A stretch of 7,329 nt of DNA from Actinomycetes bacterium (GTDB taxonomy: Bacteria; Actinomycetota; Thermoleophilia; Solirubrobacterales; 70-9): the NCBI GenBank assembly GCA_023434465.1, contig JAEYSQ010000124.1:1-7329 (forward strand), in the 5' to 3' direction. The notes below the pieces were generated by a model. It did not search any database, was not told the DNA's origin, and saw only the letters and a program-made list of their open reading frames with translations. Below, piece by piece: positions 1 through 6,191 of the stretch. The position numbers and the translations under genes were made by a program. Within the stretch, counting starts at the first letter, position 1. Each line of letters opens with the position of its first letter.

Positions 1-16
1 CCGCCCGATCGGGCGG
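1..16. repeat. Perfect 16-bp palindrome at left edge
   Basis: CCGCCCGATCGGGCGG reads the same on both strands and could fold as a 6-bp G+C stem with a GATC loop. A second hairpin, CGGCG-CCTT-CGCCG at 14-27, overlaps it, so the two structures are mutually exclusive. It may be the end of a terminator for a gene lying left of the window, or a late terminator for the minus-strand acetoacetyl-CoA synthetase transcript. No T run follows on either strand, so a terminator role is only a guess. Confidence 0.35.
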
Positions 17-60
17 CGCCTTCGCCGAGCCACCAAGCACTGAGCAGACCCCTCAACCGC

Positions 61-103
61 GAGATCCATGTTTTCGTTCCATACGACCAATAACTCGGAT
101 CTC
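61..103. repeat. 7-bp inverted repeat in the gap left of aacS
   Basis: GAGATCC at 61-67 and GGATCTC at 97-103 form an inverted repeat separated by 29 nt that are relatively AT-rich for this window. It lies in the 151-nt stretch downstream of the acetoacetyl-CoA synthetase stop codon, which contains no gene that I can support. It could form a long-loop hairpin in the 3' untranslated region or bind a protein; a chance occurrence is also possible for arms this short. Confidence 0.25.
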
Positions 104-151
104 ACCGATAGCGAAGTGGTAGAGAGGCGAGCGGTGGCGGGCTGAGGCCGT

Positions 152-2140
152 TCAGGCCAGGGTGCGGGCGTACTCGCTGAAGAAGTCGAGTGCTTCGGGG
201 TTGGCGAGCGAGTCGCGGCTGGCGGCCTTCTCGACCGGAGTGCCGGTGAGGATTCGTTTTACCGGCACCTCCAGCACCTTGCCGGAGAGGGTGCGAGGAA
301 CTTCCTCGATCTCGATCATCTCGTTGGGCACATGCCGGGGAGAGCAGCGGGTCCGGATTTCGGATGCAACCCGTTTCTTCAAGTCATCGGTCAGTTCCGC
401 GCCCTCGGCCATCACCACGAAAAGCGGCATCCAGCCTTCGGTCCCTTCGCGCGGGATGTCGACCACGAGCGCGTCGACGATGTCGTCGTCGGCGAGTACG
501 GCCCGGTAGATCTCGCTGGTGCCCATGCGGATGCCACCGCGGTTGATGGTCGAGTCGGAGCGGCCGTAGATGATCGCGCTCCCGCGTTCGGTGATCTCGA
601 TCCAGTCTCCGTGCCGCCAGATTCCGGGATAGGTGTCGAAGTAGCTGTCGTGGTAGCGGGAGCCGTCCTCGTCACCCCAGAGGTAGAGCGGCATCGAGGG
701 CATCGGCTTGGTGATCACCAGTTCTCCCACCTCGCCGGTGTGGTGGTTGCCTTCCTCGTCCCACGATTCGATCGCCGCACCGAGCGCCCGGGCCTGAAGC
801 TCACCGCGATAGACCGGTAGCGTCGGGACCCCGCCGACGAACGCGGTGCAAAGGTCCGAACCCCCGGAGGTCGAAAAGAGCCAGGTGTTCTGGCCGATGT
901 GTTCGTAGATCCAGTCAAACCCTTCGGGGGCGAGCGGGGAACCGGTGGAGCCGACCGAGCGGAGCTTCGAGAGGTCTCGCCCGTCTGCGGCGGGTTCGAC
1001 ACCGTCCTTCATGCAGGCCGAGATGTAGGAGGCCGAGGTGCCGAAGCAGGTCACCTCTGCGTCGGAGGCCAGCTGCCAGAGCGCCGACATGTCCGGGTAG
1101 CCGGGGTTGCCGTCGTAGAGCACGATCGCGGCGTCGGTCAACAGGCAGGAGACCAGGAAGTTCCACATCATCCAGCCCGTCGTGGTGAACCAGAAGATCC
1201 GGTCGCCTTCCTTGGCGTCCAAATGCAGATGCATCTTCTTCAGGTGCTCGAGCAGAATCCCGCCCTGGCCCTGGACGATCGGCTTGGGCAGCCCGGTGGT
1301 GCCAGAGGAGTAGAGGATCCAGAGCGGGGAGTCGAACGGAACCCGGGTGAACTCGAGTTCGCGTTCCCGGCAATCGAGGAACTCGTCTTCGTGGGTGAAC
1401 CGTTCCGCATCCCATTCGAGGCCCTCGGGAAGGTCGAGGTCCTGATCTCCGTGCCAGACGAACACGACCTTCTCAATCGAGGGCATGGAGTCGGCCAGGT
1501 CGAAGACGGTCTCGCGACGGTCGAAGTTCTTGCCGCCATAGTTGTAGCTGCCGACCGCGAAGAGCAGTTTCGGTTCGACCTGCTCGAACCGGTCGCGGAC
1601 CGCACCAGCACCAAAGTCGGGTGAACAACAGGTCCAGACGGCACCGATGCTGGCCACCGCGAGGAAGATCATGATCGTCTCGTAGTTGTTTGGCAGATAG
1701 CCCGCAACGCGGTCGCCGGGACCAACTCCCATCTGCCTCATCGCGGCTGCGTAGTCGGCAACATGTTGCCGGAGCTGGCCCCACTCGACGGTCCGCAGGC
1801 CGTCCTCGCCCTCAAGTTTCTGGATGATCGCGATCTGATCCGGATCCCGGTCCCGAAACACATGCTCGGCGTAGTTGACTTTCGTGCCCTCGAACCATTT
1901 CGCGCCCGGCATCTCCTGGCTCGAGAGGACACTGGTCGGCTCACCGTCGTGGAGCACGTCGAAGTAATCCCAGATCGAACGCCAGAACTGCTCGGGTTCC
2001 TCGGTCGACCAGGCCCAGAGATCCCCGTACTCCTCGCTGTCGGGGCCGATGCCCTGCTCTTTCAGCCACTTCGCCCAGGCGACGAGCTGCGAACTCTCGA
2101 TTGAGGTCGGGGAGGGCGACCAGAGCAGTTCGGGGTTCAA
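152..2140 (-). CDS. aacS: Acetoacetyl-CoA synthetase
   Basis: ATP-dependent ligase of the ANL (acyl-CoA synthetase) superfamily, forming acetoacetyl-CoA from acetoacetate, CoA and ATP through an acyl-adenylate in the cytoplasm. The 662 residues match the usual length of this family. Visible motifs: MPGAKWFEGTKVNYAE near residue 78, typical of the acetoacetyl-CoA synthetase N-terminus; the phosphate-binding loop YSSGTTGLPKP at 277-287; TTTGWMMWN at 319-327; the hinge motif YGRSDSTINRGGIRMGTSEI at 525-544; and the C-terminal catalytic lysine in SGK at 619-621. The start is TTG, embedded in a TTGA overlap with the stop of the upstream membrane protein gene, and is supported by GAGGAG six nt upstream, so translation is probably coupled. 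It would be the last gene of a minus-strand unit that includes a tRNA. Acetyl- or propionyl-CoA synthetase is the main alternative, less likely given the N-terminus. Confidence 0.93.
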   Translation of the reverse strand: MNPELLWSPSPTSIESSQLVAWAKWLKEQGIGPDSEEYGDLWAWSTEEPEQFWRSIWDYFDVLHDGEPTSVLSSQEMPGAKWFEGTKVNYAEHVFRDRDPDQIAIIQKLEGEDGLRTVEWGQLRQHVADYAAAMRQMGVGPGDRVAGYLPNNYETIMIFLAVASIGAVWTCCSPDFGAGAVRDRFEQVEPKLLFAVGSYNYGGKNFDRRETVFDLADSMPSIEKVVFVWHGDQDLDLPEGLEWDAERFTHEDEFLDCRERELEFTRVPFDSPLWILYSSGTTGLPKPIVQGQGGILLEHLKKMHLHLDAKEGDRIFWFTTTGWMMWNFLVSCLLTDAAIVLYDGNPGYPDMSALWQLASDAEVTCFGTSASYISACMKDGVEPAADGRDLSKLRSVGSTGSPLAPEGFDWIYEHIGQNTWLFSTSGGSDLCTAFVGGVPTLPVYRGELQARALGAAIESWDEEGNHHTGEVGELVITKPMPSMPLYLWGDEDGSRYHDSYFDTYPGIWRHGDWIEITERGSAIIYGRSDSTINRGGIRMGTSEIYRAVLADDDIVDALVVDIPREGTEGWMPLFVVMAEGAELTDDLKKRVASEIRTRCSPRHVPNEMIEIEEVPRTLSGKVLEVPVKRILTGTPVEKAASRDSLANPEALDFFSEYARTLA

Positions 2141-3360
2141 GCGTTCTCCTCGTTGGCGGGCAGGGCGCCTTCGGCGGCGTCGAGGATCACGTCGACCCCG
2201 GCTTCGCCGCGACCGACCACCGTCGTGGCGCGCAGCCCGCGCCGGCGGGCGATCGTCGCCGCGGTATGACCCCGCAGAGCGACGGTCTTTGGCTGGAGCG
2301 GACTTTCGGCGGCCAGTTCCGGGCTCATTCTGGTCGGCAACAGGTCACCTTCACTGCCGGTCACCTCGGGCGAGGATGCCCGGGCGCCGCGGAGCAGGTT
2401 GATCACCGCGCATTCGGACTTGAGCCGGAGTCGGCTGTCACCGAAAAAGGCCATGGCGCCCCCGGCCCCGGCGAACCCGGCTCCGAACAGGCAGACGGCA
2501 ACCCCTGAATCACCCTCGGAATCGTTGTCGGCCTCCCGCGCGGCGGCCATCACGTCGCGGGCCGGAGCGAGGTCTTCCTGGGTCGCGACCGGGGTGCCGG
2601 CCAACATGCGGTCGATCTGGGCCGCGATCACCCCCAGCGGAATCGCCGCGGCCAGGGTCTGGAATACGTTGAGCGCCGTATCCTCAATCTCTACGGCACG
2701 CAGCATCAGGGCGGCGAACGTGCCGATCATGCCGCCGTAAAAGAGAATACGGTCGGTAGTCAGCTGACCGGAGAAGCGCCGTGAAAGCCACTCGCCGACC
2801 GGATAGGAGTCCGGCACGTCGTACCCTGCTGCGAGGACCACTTCTACCTCTTCCCAGGCCGGCCCCGGAGGAGGAGAGAGGACGTTATTGGTCCGCCGGC
2901 CGGGAATCACGCGACCTAGCAGTCGCAGGCCGAAACCACGCTCCGCGTAGAACGAGAAGATTGCCAGCAAACAGATCGACGCTCCAATCGCCGGCCAGTC
3001 CAGGCCGATCAGGCTGGCCGCCAGCACGAGCAGGGCGTGAAGGGTGATGGTGGCCGACTCGGAGGCGGGGATCCGCACCTCCTGGATCCGGGCATCTCGG
3101 CCCTTGCTCTCCAGCTCTTCGACCAGACGTTCTGCCGCGTTTCGCTCCAGCCCGCTTCCGGCGATGCCGGTCGGACCGCCGGCAAGCACGTCGCTTTCCG
3201 CCGACTGCGGCGGCTTGGGCGATTCATCGTCCCCCTCGGCAGTTTCGTCGGCTGCGTCGCCGGCGGCCTCGACCGATGGCTTTTCGTTGCCGGCGTTGAT
3301 CACCTCGAACTCTTCGGGTTCGTCGGCGTCGGCCGGAGTCTTTTCTTCAGGGGCAGCCAT
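2137..3360 (-). CDS. Membrane protein, probable inactive M28-peptidase-like
   Basis: 407-residue protein of unproven function. Residues 1-65 are acidic, low in complexity and probably disordered. Residues 73-97 (AERLVEELESKGRDARIQEV) and a hydrophobic pair at about 103-138 are followed by RRTNNVLSPPPGP (155-167), VVLAAGYD (174-181), two more hydrophobic segments at about 205-222 and 229-248, EADNDSEGDSGVAV (276-289) and FFGDSRLRLKSECAVINL (305-322). This order resembles membrane-bound M28-family aminopeptidase-like proteins of actinobacteria, where the first motif is normally AHYD and the second DNASGVA. Here the first zinc-ligand His is Gly179, and no EE pair follows the second motif, so it is probably not a peptidase. 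Start: ATG at 3360, preceded by GGGAGA; the reading frame extends 18 codons further upstream, but these lie inside the tRNA gene. It begins 13 nt after tRNA-Leu(CAA) and overlaps aacS by 4 nt. The family assignment is by eye. Confidence 0.75.
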   Translation of the reverse strand: MAAPEEKTPADADEPEEFEVINAGNEKPSVEAAGDAADETAEGDDESPKPPQSAESDVLAGGPTGIAGSGLERNAAERLVEELESKGRDARIQEVRIPASESATITLHALLVLAASLIGLDWPAIGASICLLAIFSFYAERGFGLRLLGRVIPGRRTNNVLSPPPGPAWEEVEVVLAAGYDVPDSYPVGEWLSRRFSGQLTTDRILFYGGMIGTFAALMLRAVEIEDTALNVFQTLAAAIPLGVIAAQIDRMLAGTPVATQEDLAPARDVMAAAREADNDSEGDSGVAVCLFGAGFAGAGGAMAFFGDSRLRLKSECAVINLLRGARASSPEVTGSEGDLLPTRMSPELAAESPLQPKTVALRGHTAATIARRRGLRATTVVGRGEAGVDVILDAAEGALPANEENA

Positions 3361-3373
3361 CGGTTTCTCCCTA

Positions 3374-3457
3374 TGCGGCGGGTGGGAATCGAACCCACAC
3401 GCCCTTGCGGGCAACGGATTTTGAGTCCGTCGCGTATACCAGTTCCGCCACCGCCGC
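3374..3457 (-). tRNA. tRNA-Leu (anticodon CAA)
   Basis: An 84-nt class II tRNA. The acceptor stem GCGGCGG pairs with CCGCCGC, with discriminator A at 3374. The D-arm contains GGCGGAACTGGTATACGC; the anticodon stem ACGGA/TCCGT carries the loop CTCAAAA, giving CAA, which reads UUG. The long variable arm is GCCC-GCAA-GGGC, and the T-arm is GTGGG-TTCGATT-CCCAC. The 3' CCA is not encoded and must be added after processing. It lies 28 nt after the stop of a membrane protein gene and 13 nt before the start of the next gene. A weak -10-like TAGACT at 3469-3474 could give it its own promoter. Confidence 0.97.
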
Positions 3458-3485
3458 CGGGACGCCCAAGTCTATGACGCTCGAC

Positions 3486-4019
3486 TCAGGAAGCGCCGGC
3501 CAGTGAGCCGGTCCCGGCCGTGTCACCGTCACCGTCTCCGTTGCCGGAGCCGATCGGCCGTTCTTCTTCCACGTGCCATTCCTGGTTGAAAGCAATGGCG
3601 GCCGCGATCAGCAGTGCGATCTGGACCGGAATCAGAAGCACGACCAGCAGCCCGATCAGATCGGAAGGCAGCGCTGCTTCGGTGAACCCCGCCTTGTCGC
3701 GGGCAAACCATGATTCGGCTCCGACTGCGCAGAGGATGCCGAAAAGCACCGAGAGGGCCATGGTCAGCGAAAGGGCGCCGCGGCTCCAGCGCCAGGTCAT
3801 GACGGCAAGGAGGACGTAGACGCCGATCATGACGAGAGAGATGATCCCGTAGGTGCTGCCACCTACCAGGACGTCCCAGCCACCGAGGGTCACGATCAGC
3901 ATGAGGATCGCGGATACGACGAGCAAGAGCACGACCAGAAAACGCGTGGTCAACGATTCGGTCTTCTCCCGATTCGGGCGCCACAACTCGTAGCCGGGCC
4001 TCGCCTCTCCTACTGCCAT
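3486..4019 (-). CDS. Four-helix membrane protein, unknown function
   Basis: 177-residue protein that I cannot assign to a named family. Hydrophobic segments lie at about 26-45, 54-75, 82-102 and 119-143, giving four predicted transmembrane helices. A short charged N-terminus (PNREKTES) precedes the first helix, and an acidic, glycine/aspartate-rich tail follows the last (VEEERPIGSGNGDGDGD, 150-166), probably cytoplasmic and disordered. The stretch AFNQEWHVEEERP after helix 4 recalls small membrane proteins of high-GC actinobacteria with a W(H/N)VE motif; this is resemblance only. The ATG at 4019 has no convincing ribosome binding site, but TATGAT lies six nt upstream, suggesting a leaderless transcript. 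It is divergent from alkB across 91 bp and is followed by tRNA-Leu(CAA), so it may head a unit ending with aacS. Confidence 0.82.
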   Translation of the reverse strand: MAVGEARPGYELWRPNREKTESLTTRFLVVLLLVVSAILMLIVTLGGWDVLVGGSTYGIISLVMIGVYVLLAVMTWRWSRGALSLTMALSVLFGILCAVGAESWFARDKAGFTEAALPSDLIGLLVVLLIPVQIALLIAAAIAFNQEWHVEEERPIGSGNGDGDGDTAGTGSLAGAS

Positions 4020-4025
4020 GTCCCG

Positions 4026-4031
4026 ATCATA
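4026..4031 (-). promoter_or_regulatory. -10-like TATGAT before membrane protein gene
   Basis: TATGAT matches the consensus -10 hexamer TATAAT at five of six positions and ends six nt before the ATG at 4019. Transcription starting about seven nt downstream would begin at or next to the A of the start codon, giving a leaderless mRNA, which is common in actinobacteria. No good -35 hexamer is visible at 16-18 bp spacing (CTGCGG at 17 bp). Confidence 0.35.
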
Positions 4032-4075
4032 GATTCAAATCCGGATGTCCGCAGCCCCGCGGAGAAATTTGCATG

Positions 4076-4100
4076 TTTACAAATACCGCAACTGCGTAAA
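4076..4100 (+). promoter_or_regulatory. Candidate alkB operator/promoter, inverted repeat TTTAC-N15-GTAAA
   Basis: TTTAC at 4076-4080 and GTAAA at 4096-4100 form a perfect 5-bp inverted repeat with a 15-nt centre, immediately before the alkB start at 4111. The left arm contains the -35-like TTTACA (4076-4081) and the right arm overlaps the -10-like TAAAGT (4097-4102), but the 15-bp spacing is short for a standard promoter. The surroundings are AT-rich compared with the genes. A dyad of about 25 bp over the promoter fits the usual layout for autoregulating TetR-family repressors, and the third gene of this cassette encodes one. Binding is inferred from position, not shown. Confidence 0.45.
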
Positions 4101-4110
4101 GTAAGAGGAC

Positions 4111-5343
4111 ATGGCGGCAAGTTCTGACAAGAATCCAGCATTCGGACCTTCTGCCGATGGGGCAGACGGTCACCACCACGGCGGCGATCAGATCGAGCTG
4201 AATCCGGCCGGATGGCGAGACGGAAAACGGTACGCCTGGCTACTCGGTGTCCTGGTGCCGCTCACTCCGTTCATCTCCTGGGGACTGGTCGATTTGACCG
4301 GCATCGGTCTGTTCTGGTTCCTGGCGCCGGTCCTGGTCTTCGCGGTGTTTCCGGTACTCGACATCCTGATCGGACTCGATCCCTCCAACCCGCCGGACAG
4401 CGTCCTCAAGTGGCTCGAGCAGGATCGCTATTACCGCTGGTGCACGTATTTGTTCATCCCGGTCCAGTACGCGGGCCTCATTTTCGCCTGTTGGCAGTGG
4501 GCCGGGGGAGGGCTGAATGCGATCGAGGCGATCGGCCTCACCCTGACCATGGGGGTGGTCGGGGGAATCGCGATCAACACTGCCCACGAACTCGGCCATA
4601 AGCGCGAGGAGCTGGAACGCTGGCTCGGCAGGGTCGCACTGGCCCAGACGGGATATGGCCACTTCTTCATCGAACACAATCGAGGTCACCACGTACGCGT
4701 GGCGACCCCGGAGGATCCGGCGAGCTCCCGCATGGGCGAGAGCTTCTGGGCCTTCCTGCCCCGGACGGTGGCCGGGAGCCTGCGTTCGGCCTGGGGTATC
4801 GAGACCGCCCGGCTCGACCGAGTCGGTGCCTCGCACTGGGGTCCGAAGAACGACATCCTGACCTCCTGGGCGATGACCCTGATTCTTTTCGCGGGCCTCG
4901 CCGTGGCCTTCGGCCCGGTCGTGCTGCCGTACCTGATCATCCAGGCCGTGGTCGGGTTCTCGCTGCTCGAAGTCGTCAATTACCTGGAGCATTACGGGTT
5001 GCTGCGTCAGCGCCGGGACGACGGCCGCTACGAACGTTGCCAGCAGGAGCACAGCTGGAACAGCAACAACGTCGCTTCGAACGTGCTGCTCTACCACCTC
5101 CAGCGCCACAGCGACCATCACGCTCACCCGACCCGCCGCTACCAGGCCCTGCGCCATGCGTCCGAGGCCCCGCAGCTGCCGACCGGCTACGCGGGAATGA
5201 TCGTTCTCGCCTGGATTCCGCCCCTCTGGCGCCGGGTGATGGATCGCCGGCTGCTCGACCACTACGAAGGGGATCTCTCGCGTATCAACGTCCAGCCACG
5301 GGCCCGAGCCCGGATCGAGTCCCGTTACGGGAGGCCCGCGTGA
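4111..5343 (+). CDS. alkB: Alkane 1-monooxygenase (non-haem di-iron, membrane)
   Basis: Integral-membrane hydroxylase that converts n-alkanes to 1-alkanols with O2 and two electrons delivered by rubredoxin. The 410 residues carry all the histidine motifs of the AlkB family: HELGHK (159-164), EHNRGHH (188-194), NYLEHYGLLR (290-299, with the diagnostic HYG) and LQRHSDHH (330-337). Hydrophobic segments at about 41-60, 65-89, 112-130, 137-157, 250-270 and 271-290 agree with six membrane helices. The N-terminus is about 21 residues longer than in the Pseudomonas putida GPo1 enzyme and has an HHH cluster at 21-23. The ATG at 4111 is forced: an in-frame TAA lies at 4102-4104, and the next possible start is at residue 49. 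The purine run AGAGGA sits only one nt before ATG, which is too close for a normal ribosome binding site. Its stop overlaps the rubredoxin start (GTGA). A fatty-acid desaturase is excluded by the HYG motif. Confidence 0.96.
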   Translation: MAASSDKNPAFGPSADGADGHHHGGDQIELNPAGWRDGKRYAWLLGVLVPLTPFISWGLVDLTGIGLFWFLAPVLVFAVFPVLDILIGLDPSNPPDSVLKWLEQDRYYRWCTYLFIPVQYAGLIFACWQWAGGGLNAIEAIGLTLTMGVVGGIAINTAHELGHKREELERWLGRVALAQTGYGHFFIEHNRGHHVRVATPEDPASSRMGESFWAFLPRTVAGSLRSAWGIETARLDRVGASHWGPKNDILTSWAMTLILFAGLAVAFGPVVLPYLIIQAVVGFSLLEVVNYLEHYGLLRQRRDDGRYERCQQEHSWNSNNVASNVLLYHLQRHSDHHAHPTRRYQALRHASEAPQLPTGYAGMIVLAWIPPLWRRVMDRRLLDHYEGDLSRINVQPRARARIESRYGRPA

Positions 5344-5504
5344 GTCGCTGGCGCTGCCCGGACTGCGGATACGTATACGACGAGGCAGAGGGCCATCCCC
5401 GCGAGGGATTTCCGCCCGGAACCCCGTGGGTCGAAGTTCCGGACGACTGGCCCTGTCCCGACTGCGCGGTCCGCGACAAGGTCGATTTCGAACTGGACCA
5501 ATGA
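5340..5504 (+). CDS. rubA: Rubredoxin, electron donor to AlkB
   Basis: 54-residue iron protein that passes electrons from a rubredoxin reductase to the alkane monooxygenase. The two metal-binding knuckles are CPDCG (6-10) and CPDCA (39-43); the four cysteines 6, 9, 39 and 42 bind one iron. Between them lie the family signatures YVYDEAEG (11-18), PPGTPW (25-30) and VPDDWPCPDC (33-42). The second knuckle ends in Ala where Gly is more common, and is followed by VRDKVDFE, as in alkane-linked rubredoxins. The start is GTG, overlapping the alkB stop as GTGA, and the stop TGA overlaps the next start as ATGA. No separate ribosome binding site is obvious, so translation is probably coupled to alkB, which would keep the electron carrier in proportion to the enzyme. 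No second rubredoxin and no reductase gene follow. Confidence 0.95.
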   Translation: MSRWRCPDCGYVYDEAEGHPREGFPPGTPWVEVPDDWPCPDCAVRDKVDFELDQ

Positions 5505-6145
5505 CCGCCCCGGCTGCGACCATGTCACCCATGGCCGAGACCGAAACCCGTAGTTCCTTTCGGCAGGCGACCCGGGAGTTGCTCCACCAAACCGCGTTCG
5601 CGGCGGCTCGAGCACAGCTCGAATCCCGAACCTGGTCCGAGATCACGATGAATGACATCGCGCTCGAAGCCGGGGTCAGCCGCCAGACCCTCTACAACGA
5701 GTTCGGTAGCCGCAACGAGTTTGGTCTTGCCTTCGTGATGCATGAGGCGGCGAATTTCCTCGAAGGAGTCGAGGTGGCGATTCGCGGCAAGGCTGATGAT
5801 CCGCGCGCCGCCGTAAATGTCGCCTTCGAGCAGTTCCTGGTCGTCGCCAGCGAGGATCCGATGATCGCAACCCTGCTGAGTGACGACGGCACCGGTGGGA
5901 TGCTGCCGTTCATCACGACCCGTGGCACACCGGTGATCGCCTGGGTCTCGCAGCGGATCGCCACGGTGATCGTCGAAACCTGGCCGGAGATGAGAGCGGA
6001 AGACGCGAGCCTGATCGCAGAGAACCTGGTCCGCCTCGCGATCAGCAACGTGACCGCCCCGACCGGCACCCGCGACGAGACTGCGGTCAGGGTCGGCAGG
6101 CTTATCGGTCCTTTCATCGACCAGGCTCTCGGCCAGGCGGACTGA
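5501..6145 (+). CDS. TetR-family regulator of the alkane cassette
   Basis: 214-residue transcriptional repressor of the TetR family. The N-terminal DNA-binding domain spans about residues 20-70, with helix-turn-helix ITMNDIALEAGVSRQTLYNE at 48-67 and the typical YNEFGSRNE that follows. Residues 75-212 form the ligand-binding and dimer domain, which has no recognisable specificity. The start is the ATG at 5501 because it overlaps the rubredoxin stop as ATGA, matching the coupling of the previous pair; an open frame reaches further upstream to 5426 but lies within the rubredoxin gene. ATG codons at 5522 and 5531 are alternatives, also without clear ribosome binding sites. TetR genes next to alkB and rubredoxin are known in actinobacteria (alkU/alkX type) and respond to alkane oxidation products such as fatty acids; the same role is likely here, with the dyad at 4076-4100 as candidate target. 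Ligand and target are inferred. Confidence 0.92.
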   Translation: MTAPAATMSPMAETETRSSFRQATRELLHQTAFAAARAQLESRTWSEITMNDIALEAGVSRQTLYNEFGSRNEFGLAFVMHEAANFLEGVEVAIRGKADDPRAAVNVAFEQFLVVASEDPMIATLLSDDGTGGMLPFITTRGTPVIAWVSQRIATVIVETWPEMRAEDASLIAENLVRLAISNVTAPTGTRDETAVRVGRLIGPFIDQALGQAD

Positions 6146-6152
6146 GCGTGGC

Positions 6153-6179
6153 CGGTCCGGGCGGTCGTAGCCCGGACTG
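6153..6179. terminator. Hairpin between convergent tetR and tRNA-Leu(UAG)
   Basis: GTCCGGGC (6155-6162) and GCCCGGAC (6170-6177) are perfect inverted repeats around a 7-nt loop; with a G-T and a C-G pair outside them, the stem reaches 10 bp. It begins eight nt after the stop of the plus-strand tetR and lies 13 nt beyond the tRNA on the minus strand, so it could stop transcription from both sides. Neither side has a T run, so it is not a classical intrinsic terminator, though such T-poor hairpins are frequent in high-GC actinobacteria. Confidence 0.55.
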
Positions 6180-6191
6180 CCAAAGTCAGAA

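Noticed and set aside
899..1624. 241-codon plus-strand open frame opposite acetoacetyl-CoA synthetase
   Set aside because: It is antisense to strongly conserved synthetase motifs and has no recognisable domain.
3361..3414. N-terminal extension of 18 codons on the M28-like protein gene
   Set aside because: It is a read-through of the tRNA-Leu(CAA) gene; the ATG at 3360 has a good ribosome binding site directly outside the tRNA.
3374..3457. tRNA-Leu genes as attachment sites for an integrated element
   Set aside because: No integrase, no duplicated tRNA 3' end and no mobile-gene content next to either tRNA; the flanking genes look like ordinary chromosomal genes.
4240..5658. 472-codon minus-strand open frame opposite alkB
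   Set aside because: It is antisense to alkB and rubredoxin, with arginine- and proline-rich low-quality translation, typical of GC-rich shadow frames.
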